DNA of 64,000 nucleotides from Pseudomonas nitroreducens TX1 (GTDB lineage: Bacteria; Pseudomonadota; Gammaproteobacteria; Pseudomonadales; Pseudomonadaceae): contig NZ_AMZB01000101.1 in the NCBI RefSeq assembly GCF_000313755.1, positions 41,430-105,429 of the forward strand, in the 5' to 3' direction. Position 1 is the first letter of the stretch, and every line of letters starts with the position of its first letter. Shown here one piece after another: positions 50,516 through 61,043 of the stretch. The translations under genes and the position numbers were made by a program. Under the pieces are notes generated by a model. It made no database searches and was not told the DNA's origin. It was given only the letters and a program-made list of their open reading frames with translations.

Positions 50516-50926
50516 ATGAGCTTCATGCCCTGGAACGACGAGTTCGTGATCGGAATCGAGCGGGTCGATGAACAGCACCGCTGGCTGGTCGACCTCACCA
50601 ACGCGCTGTACGACAGCCTCGACGGCGCGGATGGCGAGGGCCAGCCCATCGGTGAGCTGCTGGAGCAGTTGGTGGAATACACGATGAATCACTTCATCGT
50701 CGAGGAGGTGCTGTTCCAGCGCCTGGGCTACCCCGAGGAAGAGGCGCACCGCGCGGAGCACGATCGCTTCAACCGGCAGATCATCGACCTGCTGTACCGC
50801 CACGAGGATGGTGAAGTCGTCTCGGTCGAGGCGCTGGAGCTGCTCAAGGCCTGGCTGATCCACCACATCCTGAAGGTGGACAAGGCTTACGTCGGCTTCT
50901 TCCGTGAAAAAGGCGTGACCACTTAG
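50516..50926 (+). CDS. Bacteriohemerythrin
   Basis: 136 residues from ATG 50516 (AAGGAG eight bases upstream). All seven non-haem diiron ligands are present: H21, H59, E63, H78, H82, H117 and D122. It binds O2 or NO; possible roles are oxygen storage or NO sensing. No extra signalling domain. A terminator overlaps the stop codon. Confidence 0.93.
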   Translation: MSFMPWNDEFVIGIERVDEQHRWLVDLTNALYDSLDGADGEGQPIGELLEQLVEYTMNHFIVEEVLFQRLGYPEEEAHRAEHDRFNRQIIDLLYRHEDGEVVSVEALELLKAWLIHHILKVDKAYVGFFREKGVTT

Positions 50927-50940
50927 TGATCACGCCTTTT
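50907..50940. terminator. Bidirectional terminator at hemerythrin stop
   Basis: AAAAGGCGTGA / TCACGCCTTTT stem spanning the stop codon; it also serves ygiQ from the other side. Confidence 0.85.
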
Positions 50941-50961
50941 CGATAACACAGGCCGAAAGAC

Positions 50962-53211
<2,250 letters not shown>

Positions 53212-53423
53212 CACGGGCACCGGGGTATCTCTAAGTAGGTATCGCGGAAAAACGCGGGCGCGGAATATAGCACAAAAAGTGTACAAATCCGACCAGCGAG
53301 CTCAGATTTAACTGGGATTCAGCCGATGATTTAACCAGCCTGAGGTAGATTGCCAATGCCATCATCTGGCTATACTTCAGCCACTATCCGCAGTACGCCT
53401 GGCCATCCCACCCAGGCCAGGGA

Positions 53424-55304
53424 GTGCCTGTCTTGCGTCGTGCCTTCGTGCTGTTGCTTACCCTGCTGTTCTGCCATACGGCGCTCGCCTTCGAACTGGA
53501 CGACAAGGCCAGCGGCGCATGGCTCAACGATCACCTCGAACTGCTGCAGGAACGTGACGGCCCGCTGTCGCTGGAAGCCGTGCAGGCCAGCCGCGATTTC
53601 GTCCCGGCCAACGGCCGCACCAGCGTCGGCCAGAGCCCCTACGGCTGGTGGCTGCGCCTGGACCTCGACCGCCGCACCACCCCGCCCGGCGGTTGGTGGC
53701 TGGAGGTGGACGCGGTCAATCTGAAGGACCTGCGACTCTACGTACCCGACGCACAGGGCATCTACCGGGAAACGCTGTCCGGCGAGGCCGTTCCCTTCGC
53801 CCAGGGCCGCGACCGCGACTACCGCCGCCCGATCTTCTACCTGCCCGAAGGCAACGGCCCGGTGCGCATCTATGCCCGCGCCTACGACCCCGCCGGAAAC
53901 TCCTTCCCGCTGCGCATCTGGTCGCTGGACGACCTGCAGGACCACCGCGCCGATACCAGCCTGGTCCTCGGTTTCATCTACGGCCTGATCGCCGCGTTGC
54001 TGTTGTACAACCTGTTCATCCTGCTCACCCTGCGCGACCCGGCGTACTTCTGGTACGTGCTGACCACCGCCAGCGCACTACTGTTCAGCTTAGGGATGAG
54101 CGGCCATGGCTTCGAGTACTTCTGGCCCGATCACCCGGTCCCCTGGTGGCTCGACCGCATCACCCTGCCCTCGCTCTGGGGCCTGTGCGTGCACCGTTTC
54201 ACCATCACCCTGCTGCAGACCCGCCGCTACGTGCGCTGGTCGCACTGGCTGCTGAACCTGAACTGCGCGCTGTATGGGCTGACCATTGTCGTAGGCGCCC
54301 TGGGCCTGCGCGGCATGGCCGGCTGGATGCTGGTGGCCATCACCCTGATCGGCGTGCCGGCCGCCCTGGGCGGCGCCCTGGTGCGCTGGCGCCAGGGCTC
54401 GTTCCCGGCCTTTCTCTACCTGCTCGGCTTCGGTCTGGTGCTGACCAGCGTCAGCATCTCGGTGATGCGCGCGACAGGCCTGGTGCAGCCCTCACCGCTG
54501 ACCTCGTACATCTTCCCCATCGCCGTGGCCATGGAATCGGTACTTTTCTCCTTTGCCCTCACCTCTCGCATCCAAGGGCTCAAGCGCGAGCGCGCCCAGG
54601 CGCTGGAACAGGCGGACCGCGAAAAGAGTGCTCGCCTCACCCTGATGCAAAGCGCCCAGCAGGACCTGGCGACAGCCGTGGCCGAGCGAACCGCCGAACT
54701 GACCCAGAGCAATCAGCTGCTGCGCGAGCGCGAGGCGCAACTGCAGCATGCCGCGCACTACGACCCGCTGACCGGCCTGCCGAACCGCCGCTATCTGGTG
54801 GAGCACGCCGAGCACGCTCTGGCCCATGCCCAGCAGAACGGCGAGACCCTGGCCCTGATGCTGATCGACCTCGACCACTTCAAACCGATCAACGACAGCC
54901 ACGGCCACGACGCCGGCGACTTCATGCTGCAGAACGTCGGCAATCGCCTGCGCCAGTGCGTGCGCGGCAGCGACTGTGTGTCGCGCCTGGGCGGGGATGA
55001 GTTCGCGGCGTTGATCTCGGGACCTGACGCCGAGGGTCACGCCAAGGAAATTGCTTGCCGCATCCTCAACGAGCTGTCGCGGCCGGTGAAGTTCGACAAC
55101 CTGGAGTTGCGCGTTACGCCCAGCATCGGCGTCGCCATCTATCCCAGCCACGCGATGCAGTTCAGCAAGCTCTACAAGGCCGCCGACCAGGCACTCTACG
55201 AAGTGAAAGGCAACGGCCGGGCCGCCTATGCCCTGGCCAGCGAGATCAACGAGGCCGCTGGGGAAACCAGCGATCTCTGGCTCGAAAGCGAAGACCGCGC
55301 CTGA
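53424..55304 (+). CDS. 7TMR-DISM diguanylate cyclase
   Basis: 626 residues. Signal peptide, periplasmic 7TMR-DISMED2-like beta domain (about 25-170), seven-helix 7TMR-DISM domain (about 180-390), a coiled linker (about 390-450) and a C-terminal GGDEF domain. The catalytic loop LGGDEFAAL is intact and the I-site RGSD is five residues before it, so product inhibition is expected. It makes c-di-GMP in response to an external ligand. GTG 53424 or TTG 53433 could start; GGGAG at 53420 favours the latter. Ortholog of PA4929. Confidence 0.9.
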   Translation: MPVLRRAFVLLLTLLFCHTALAFELDDKASGAWLNDHLELLQERDGPLSLEAVQASRDFVPANGRTSVGQSPYGWWLRLDLDRRTTPPGGWWLEVDAVNLKDLRLYVPDAQGIYRETLSGEAVPFAQGRDRDYRRPIFYLPEGNGPVRIYARAYDPAGNSFPLRIWSLDDLQDHRADTSLVLGFIYGLIAALLLYNLFILLTLRDPAYFWYVLTTASALLFSLGMSGHGFEYFWPDHPVPWWLDRITLPSLWGLCVHRFTITLLQTRRYVRWSHWLLNLNCALYGLTIVVGALGLRGMAGWMLVAITLIGVPAALGGALVRWRQGSFPAFLYLLGFGLVLTSVSISVMRATGLVQPSPLTSYIFPIAVAMESVLFSFALTSRIQGLKRERAQALEQADREKSARLTLMQSAQQDLATAVAERTAELTQSNQLLREREAQLQHAAHYDPLTGLPNRRYLVEHAEHALAHAQQNGETLALMLIDLDHFKPINDSHGHDAGDFMLQNVGNRLRQCVRGSDCVSRLGGDEFAALISGPDAEGHAKEIACRILNELSRPVKFDNLELRVTPSIGVAIYPSHAMQFSKLYKAADQALYEVKGNGRAAYALASEINEAAGETSDLWLESEDRA

Positions 55305-56381
55305 TCAGCTGCGGTAGCGACGCGGCACGCGGGCGGTGACCTTGGTCAACAGCTCGTAGCCAATGGTTCCGGCGTGGGCCGCCACCTCGTCCACCGGCAG
55401 GTTGGCGCCCCACAGCTCAACGCGGTCGCCCACAGCAGCATTGGGCAGGTCGGTCAGGTCTACCGCCAGCATGTCCATCGACACGCGCCCGGCCAGCCCC
55501 GTGCGCTGGCCCTCCACCAGCACCGGCGTGCCGTTCGGCGCGTGGCGCGGGTAACCATCGGCATAACCGCAACTCACGGTGCCGATGCGCGAAGGCCGCT
55601 CGGCCACCCAGGTCGCCCCATAGCCAACGCTTTCCCCCACCGCCACCGCGCGCACGGCGATCAGCTGCGCCTCCAGGCTCATGGCCGGACGCAGGCCCAG
55701 CTCGGCAGCGCCGATGTCAGAGAAGGGCGTGGCACCGTAGAGCATGATACCGGGGCGAACCCAGTCCATGTGCGCGGCAGGAATGGTCAGCACGGCGGCG
55801 GAGTTGGCCAGCGAGCGCAGGTCGAAATCCAGGTCCAGCACGCTGAGGAAGCAGGCCACCTGGTCTTCGGTCAGCTCGTCGCCGCGCAGGTCGGCGTTGG
55901 CGAAGTGACTCATCAGGTTCAACTCGGCCACCTGCGGTGCCCGACGAAGGCGCGAATGCCAGTCGCGCAGTGCTTCGGGCGAGAAGCCCAGGCGGTGCAT
56001 GCCGCTGTCCAGCTTCATCCACACATTGAGCGCACCGGGCAACTGGGCGGCGAGCAGCGCCTGGGCCTGCTCAGGGCCCTGTACCGCCACGTCCAGGCGC
56101 AACTGGGCGGCGATCAGGTATTCCGCCGGCTCGAAGCAGCCTTCCAGCAGCAGGATACGGGCGCCGGCCTGCAGGGCGCGCACCTCGGCGGCTTCCTCCA
56201 GGCAGGCCACCGCGAAGCCATCCGCCTCGTCGTGTAGGCAGCTAACCACCTCCCGCGCGCCATGCCCATAGGCGTTCGCCTTGACCACCGCAAAGGCTTC
56301 ACGGCCGGGCGCACAGCGCTTGGCGACGGCGTAGTTGTGGCGAATGGCGGCTAGATCGACGTGGGCGACGAGCGGGCGCAT
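55305..56381 (-). CDS. alr: Alanine racemase
   Basis: 358 residues. PLP lysine in VVKANAYGHG near the N-terminus and the catalytic tyrosine in CGYADGYPR. It supplies D-alanine for peptidoglycan. It is downstream of dnaB in the same direction with a terminator between. PAO1 counterpart PA4930 is the biosynthetic alr. Confidence 0.95.
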   Translation of the reverse strand: MRPLVAHVDLAAIRHNYAVAKRCAPGREAFAVVKANAYGHGAREVVSCLHDEADGFAVACLEEAAEVRALQAGARILLLEGCFEPAEYLIAAQLRLDVAVQGPEQAQALLAAQLPGALNVWMKLDSGMHRLGFSPEALRDWHSRLRRAPQVAELNLMSHFANADLRGDELTEDQVACFLSVLDLDFDLRSLANSAAVLTIPAAHMDWVRPGIMLYGATPFSDIGAAELGLRPAMSLEAQLIAVRAVAVGESVGYGATWVAERPSRIGTVSCGYADGYPRHAPNGTPVLVEGQRTGLAGRVSMDMLAVDLTDLPNAAVGDRVELWGANLPVDEVAAHAGTIGYELLTKVTARVPRRYRS

Positions 56382-56400
56382 GGCGGCCTCTGCAAAGAAA

Positions 56401-56426
56401 ACGGGCGCCTATCTTAAGGCGCCCGT
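56401..56426 (-). terminator. Terminator between dnaB and alr
   Basis: ACGGGCGCC / GGCGCCCGT with an 8-base loop, followed on the minus strand by TTTTCTTTG. It lies just after the dnaB stop. Confidence 0.85.
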
Positions 56427-56449
56427 CGGTCATGCGGAATGCGGCATCG

Positions 56450-57844
56450 TCACTCGTCTTCGAAGTTGTACATGCCCGGCGCAAGGTTCTCGAAGCGGCT
56501 GTAGCGGCCGAGGAAGGCCACCCGCACCGTGCCGATGGGGCCGTTACGCTGCTTGCCGAGGATGATCTCGGCGACGCCCTTGAACTCGGTTTCGGGGTGA
56601 TACACCTCGTCGCGATAGACGAACATGATCACGTCGGCGTCCTGCTCGATCGCGCCTGATTCGCGCAGGTCGGAGTTCACCGGGCGCTTGTTGGGGCGCT
56701 GCTCCAGCGAGCGGTTGAGCTGGGAGAGTGCCACCACCGGGCAATTGAACTCCTTCGCCAGGGCCTTGAGCGAGCGGGAAATCTCTGAAATCTCGTTGGT
56801 CCGGTTGTCGCCGGCGGAACCGGGTATCTGCATCAGTTGCAGGTAGTCGACCATGATCAAGCCGATTTCGCCGTGCTCACGGGCCAGGCGACGGGTCCGC
56901 GCGCGCATTTCCGAAGGCGAGATGCCGGCGGTGTCGTCGATGAACAGCTTGCGGTCGCTGAGCAGGTTCACCGCCGAGGTCAGGCGCGGCCAATCCTCGT
57001 CGTCCAGCTTGCCGGTCCGCACCTTGGTCTGGTCGATGCGCCCGAGCGAGGCGAGCATACGCATCACGATGGAGTCGGAGGGCATCTCCAGGGAGTACAC
57101 CAGGATCGCCTTGTCGCTGCGCATCAGGGCGTTCTCCACCAGGTTCATGGCGAAGGTGGTCTTGCCCATCGACGGACGGCCGGCAACGATGATCAGGTCG
57201 GACGGCTGCAGGCCGCTGGTCTTCTCGTCGAGGTCGGTGAAGCCGGTGGTGATACCGGTCAGCGCATCCGAGGTGTTGAACAGGTGGTCGATGCGATCGA
57301 TGGTCTTGACCAGGATGTCGCCGATGCCCACCGGGCCGCCGGTCTTGGGACGCGCTTCGGCGATCTCGAAGATCTTGCGCTCGGCTTCATCGAGCACTTC
57401 GTTGGCGCTGCGCCCTTCAGGGTTGAAGGCGCTGTCGGCGATGTCGCTGCTGATGCCGATCAGCTGCCGCAAGGTGGCGCGCTCGCGGATGATGCCCGCG
57501 TAGGCCTTGATGTTCGCCACCGAGGGGGTGTTCTTCGCCAGCTCGGCGAGGTAAGCAAGGCCGCCCACCTGGGACAGTTGCCCTTCGCGCTCGAGCTGCT
57601 CGGAGAGGGTCACCACGTCGATCGGCTGGTTGGCTTCGGCGAGCTTGTAGACGGCGCGGAAGATCAGGCGATGGTCATGGCGATAGAAGTCGCCATCGGA
57701 CACGGCATCGGAGACGCGTTCCCAGGCGTTATTGTCGAGCATCAGGCCACCCAGCACTGCCTGTTCGGCTTCGATCGAGTGCGGGGGCACCTTGAGGGAA
57801 GCGGTCTGCAGGTCGTATTGCTCGGGAATGGTGATGTCGTTCAT
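56450..57844 (-). CDS. dnaB: Replicative DNA helicase
   Basis: 464 residues from ATG 57844 (MNDITIPEQYDLQTAS). N-terminal primase-interacting domain, RecA-like C-terminal ATPase with Walker A GRPSMGKTTF, and conserved SQLNRSLEQR/ESGAIEQDADVIMFVYRDE-type blocks. It unwinds DNA at the replication fork. It is directly downstream of rplI, the usual Pseudomonas order. Confidence 0.96.
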   Translation of the reverse strand: MNDITIPEQYDLQTASLKVPPHSIEAEQAVLGGLMLDNNAWERVSDAVSDGDFYRHDHRLIFRAVYKLAEANQPIDVVTLSEQLEREGQLSQVGGLAYLAELAKNTPSVANIKAYAGIIRERATLRQLIGISSDIADSAFNPEGRSANEVLDEAERKIFEIAEARPKTGGPVGIGDILVKTIDRIDHLFNTSDALTGITTGFTDLDEKTSGLQPSDLIIVAGRPSMGKTTFAMNLVENALMRSDKAILVYSLEMPSDSIVMRMLASLGRIDQTKVRTGKLDDEDWPRLTSAVNLLSDRKLFIDDTAGISPSEMRARTRRLAREHGEIGLIMVDYLQLMQIPGSAGDNRTNEISEISRSLKALAKEFNCPVVALSQLNRSLEQRPNKRPVNSDLRESGAIEQDADVIMFVYRDEVYHPETEFKGVAEIILGKQRNGPIGTVRVAFLGRYSRFENLAPGMYNFEDE

Positions 57845-57970
57845 GGTCTCTTCGTGTTGTGTGAAACGGCGGAAAAACAAAGGGCACGGACCGAGGATCG
57901 GTACCGTGCCCATTGTTATTGGACTGATTCACCCAGGCAAGCCGTGTGAATCGTCCTAGCGACGGATCGC

Positions 57971-58417
57971 TTACTCGGCGACTACAACCACGTGCAGGGT
58001 TGCATCAACATCCATGTGCAGTTGCACTTCGATGTTGTACTCGCCTACAGCGCGCAGGGCGCCGTCGGGCAGGCGAACTTCGCTCTTTTCCAGCGGGTAG
58101 CCGGCAGCCGAAACGGCGTCGGCGATGTCGCGGGTGCCGATCGAACCGAACAGTTTGCCTTCGTCGCCAGCGTGGGCGCCGATGGTCACGATCAGTTCGG
58201 ACAGCTGGGCAGCACGAGCTTCAGCGGCAGCTTTTTTCTCAGCAGCGGCTTTTTCCAGCTCTGCGCGGCGCTCTTCGAAAGCAGCGACGTTGGCAGCGGT
58301 GGCAGCGGTGGCTTTGCCCTGCGGCAGCAGGTAGTTACGAGCGTAACCGCCCTTTACGTTCAGCTTGTCGCCCAGGTTGCCCAGTTTGGCGATCTTTTCC
58401 AGCAGGATGACTTCCAT
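57971..58417 (-). CDS. rplI: 50S ribosomal protein L9
   Basis: 148 residues. N-terminal [32 protein letters not shown] (L9 hallmark; quote [10 protein letters not shown]), then a charged helix and C-terminal domain. It is in the rpsF-rpsR-(DUF2232)-rplI-dnaB series. Confidence 0.96.
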   Translation of the reverse strand: MEVILLEKIAKLGNLGDKLNVKGGYARNYLLPQGKATAATAANVAAFEERRAELEKAAAEKKAAAEARAAQLSELIVTIGAHAGDEGKLFGSIGTRDIADAVSAAGYPLEKSEVRLPDGALRAVGEYNIEVQLHMDVDATLHVVVVAE

Positions 58418-58438
58418 TTGAGTCTTACCTCTTAACTT

Positions 58439-59308
58439 TTAACCTTCACCGTTCGCAGCTTTCTGGCGCTTGGCCAGGCGACCGCGAAAATCAAACAGAC
58501 TGTCGACTACGGCGACAAGACAGATCACATTGCCCAGTACGAATACCAGCAGGTACAGCGGTGCGAGCCAGAAGCCCGGAAGCTTCTTCAGCGCCGCCAG
58601 GCCGTGCCCCAGTGCGATCCCGGCGAACAACAGCGGGATCATGCACAACGGCGCCAGCATGGTGGCCGCGGGACCTGCGAAGGGCAGAGCCACAACGCCG
58701 ACCAGCAGCGCTACAGCCGTGCCCGGCGACAGGCGCAGTGCGCGGAACTCGCGGCCAAACCCTTCCGGGTTGAACAGTACTGCTTGCCAATAACGCGCCA
58801 GCATCAGGCACAACAGGCTGATCGTCTGCAGCGAGGCTGCCATCAGGCCGGTGATGGTCGGAACCATCTCCGCCTGCAGGGCGGCCATCTGTTCCGGCGA
58901 AAGCTTGGCTTCGGCCAGAACCTGCGGCAGTGCCTTGCCGAATGCATCGGCAAGACCTGCGACCAACCCGGCCGACACCGTGCTGAGCAGCAGCACGAAC
59001 ACCGCACCGAGCACAACGCTCGCCAGCATCACCGGGTTCCAGGACACCTTGCTGCGCAGAACCTGCGCCAGCACGGCACTACCCACCAGAACCAGGCTTA
59101 CGCTGGGGTCACCCAGGTACCACCAGGCCAGTGCCGGAAGCAGCGCCCAGGCCAGGATGCCAAAGGCATCGCCGGCGCCACGGCGCAACAGCACCAGACT
59201 GCCTGCTGCGGCACCGAGCCAGAACAAAGGCTGCAGTACCGCGGCTGCGACGACCACCAGGGTCGCCTGCATGCGGCCTCGCATGACAAATTCAGCCAAT
59301 GCGCGCAT
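58439..59308 (-). CDS. DUF2232/YybS-type membrane protein
   Basis: 289 residues with about eight hydrophobic helices and a basic C-terminal tail (FRGRLAKRQKAANGEG). DUF2232 proteins sit in the rpsR-rplI gap in gamma-proteobacteria; their function is unknown. Here it is between rpsR and rplI as in PAO1 PA4933. Confidence 0.88.
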   Translation of the reverse strand: MRALAEFVMRGRMQATLVVVAAAVLQPLFWLGAAAGSLVLLRRGAGDAFGILAWALLPALAWWYLGDPSVSLVLVGSAVLAQVLRSKVSWNPVMLASVVLGAVFVLLLSTVSAGLVAGLADAFGKALPQVLAEAKLSPEQMAALQAEMVPTITGLMAASLQTISLLCLMLARYWQAVLFNPEGFGREFRALRLSPGTAVALLVGVVALPFAGPAATMLAPLCMIPLLFAGIALGHGLAALKKLPGFWLAPLYLLVFVLGNVICLVAVVDSLFDFRGRLAKRQKAANGEG

Positions 59309-59342
59309 GCGATCTATCCATCAATTCCAGTCGACTGCCCGA

Positions 59343-59573
59343 TCAACGGCCGTGGCTGTCGGTGTAGGGAAGCAGGGCCAGGTAACGGGCGCGCTTGATA
59401 GCGGTCGCCAGCTGACGCTGGTACTTGGCTTTGGTGCCGGTGATACGGCTCGGAACGATCTTGCCGGTTTCGGAAACGTAGGCCTTCAGGGTGTTGAGAT
59501 CCTTGTAATCGATCTCTTTCACGCCTTCAGCGGTGAAACGGCAGAACTTACGACGACGGAAGAAACGTGCCAT
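59343..59573 (-). CDS. rpsR: 30S ribosomal protein S18
   Basis: 76 residues, [18 protein letters not shown]...; complete S18 with basic C-terminus (LPYTDSHGR). It is immediately downstream of rpsF with which its product pairs in the 30S. Confidence 0.97.
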   Translation of the reverse strand: MARFFRRRKFCRFTAEGVKEIDYKDLNTLKAYVSETGKIVPSRITGTKAKYQRQLATAIKRARYLALLPYTDSHGR

Positions 59574-59602
59574 GTGTGTGGCTCCTCAATACTGGTCCGG
59601 GA

Positions 59603-60019
59603 TTACTCGTCAGCGCTGTCGCGGCTATCATCGCCGTCAGCGGACTCGCCCTCGTTCGATTCGGGACGCTCACGGCGCTCGCGGCGCTCGTTGCGGCTCT
59701 CTTCGGCCTTCAGCATTTCGGACTGGCCGGTAACGGCTTCGTCGCGACGGATGACCATGTTACGGATCACGGCGTCGTTGTAACGGAAGTTGTCTTCCAT
59801 TTCTGCCAGGGCCTTGGCGGTGCACTCGACGTTCATCAGAACGTAGTGAGCCTTGTGCACGTTGTTGATGGCGTAAGCCAGCTGACGACGGCCCCAGTCT
59901 TCCAGACGGTGGACTTTGCCGCCGTCTTCTTCGATGGCCTTGGTGTAACGCTCGACCATGCCACCGACTTGTTCGCTCTGGTCCGGGTGAACCAGGAACA
60001 CGATTTCGTAATGACGCAT
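59603..60019 (-). CDS. rpsF: 30S ribosomal protein S6
   Basis: 138 residues, [18 protein letters not shown]..., with an acidic C-terminal tail ([17 protein letters not shown]) suited to glutamate ligation by RimK. First gene of the rpsF-rpsR operon. Confidence 0.97.
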   Translation of the reverse strand: MRHYEIVFLVHPDQSEQVGGMVERYTKAIEEDGGKVHRLEDWGRRQLAYAINNVHKAHYVLMNVECTAKALAEMEDNFRYNDAVIRNMVIRRDEAVTGQSEMLKAEESRNERRERRERPESNEGESADGDDSRDSADE

Positions 60020-60209
60020 AAATGCTCCTTACGGATTGCAGCCTGCCGACAAAGCGGTCAGACAAGGAGTGAATGATTTTTTCCTTGCCGCTCGGAAGGA
60101 CGCGCGAACGCCTGCCCGGACGACAAGGGCCGACATTCTAGAGAAGGGGGGAAGGTGGCGCAAGGAAATTGACGATTATTTGTACAACCGTCGCCACTGG
60201 AGTCTTTTC

Positions 60210-60280
60210 GTAGGAGCGAGCTTGCTCGCGAACCAGGCAAGCTCGGAGCCGGCACCGTTCGCGAGCAAGCTCGCTCCTAC
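60210..60280. repeat. REP pair forming a long hairpin
   Basis: GTAGGAGCGAGCTTGCTCGC and its inverted copy (60257-60280) around a 23-bp spacer, with flanking TCTTTT/AAAAGA extending the stem. It is the same REP family as 8871-8960, between rlmB and rpsF; it probably terminates the rlmB transcript. Confidence 0.85.
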
Positions 60281-60290
60281 AAAAGAAGTG

Positions 60291-61043
60291 TTACGCGCCG
60301 GCCTTGAGCTGGCGCTGGCGGACGATCTCGAACAGGCACACGCCGGTGGCCACCGAGACGTTCAGGCTGCTGACGCTGCCCTGCATCGGCAGCTTGGCCA
60401 GGTAGTCGCAGTGATCGCGTGTCAGGCGGCGCATGCCCTTGCCCTCGGCGCCCATCACCAGCACGGTCGGCCCGGTGAGGTCGAGCTCATAGAGCATCTG
60501 GGTCGCCTCGCCGGCGGTGCCGACGATCCACAGGCCGCGCTGCTGGAGTTTCTCCAGGGTACGGGCGAGGTTGGTCACAGCCACCAGCGGGATCACCTCG
60601 GCCGCGCCGCAGGCAACCTTACGCGCGGTGGCATTGAGGGTGGCGGACTTGTCCTTCGGCACAATGACCGCCAGCGCGCCCGCCGCATCGGCGGTCCGCA
60701 GGCAGGCACCGAGGTTGTGCGGGTCGGTCACACCATCCAGCACCAGCAGCAGCGTCGGGCCAGCGGAGCGCTCCAGCAGCTCCTCCAGCATGTTCTCTCC
60801 CCACACCTGGCTCGGGCTGACCTCCGCGACCACGCCCTGGTGCACGCCTTCGGCCCACTCGTCCAGTTCCTTGCGGTCGCGCGTCCCCACCGGCACGCGC
60901 GCCTGACCGGCCAGTTCCACCAGCACCTGGACCCGCGGGTCCTGGCGGCCTTCGGCCAGCCACAGCTGCTTGACCCGTTTCGGGTGATGGCGCAGCAGCG
61001 CTTCTACGGCATGGACCCCGTAGACCTGTTCCCACTGACTCAT
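60291..61043 (-). CDS. rlmB: 23S rRNA 2'-O-methyltransferase RlmB
   Basis: 250 residues, SPOUT fold: N-terminal substrate-binding domain (WLAEGRQDPRVQ) and C-terminal SAM knot (LDGVTDPHNLGACLRTA, VMGAEGKGMRRLTRDHCD). It methylates G2251 of 23S rRNA. ATG overlaps the rnr stop (ATGA). Confidence 0.95.
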   Translation of the reverse strand: MSQWEQVYGVHAVEALLRHHPKRVKQLWLAEGRQDPRVQVLVELAGQARVPVGTRDRKELDEWAEGVHQGVVAEVSPSQVWGENMLEELLERSAGPTLLLVLDGVTDPHNLGACLRTADAAGALAVIVPKDKSATLNATARKVACGAAEVIPLVAVTNLARTLEKLQQRGLWIVGTAGEATQMLYELDLTGPTVLVMGAEGKGMRRLTRDHCDYLAKLPMQGSVSSLNVSVATGVCLFEIVRQRQLKAGA

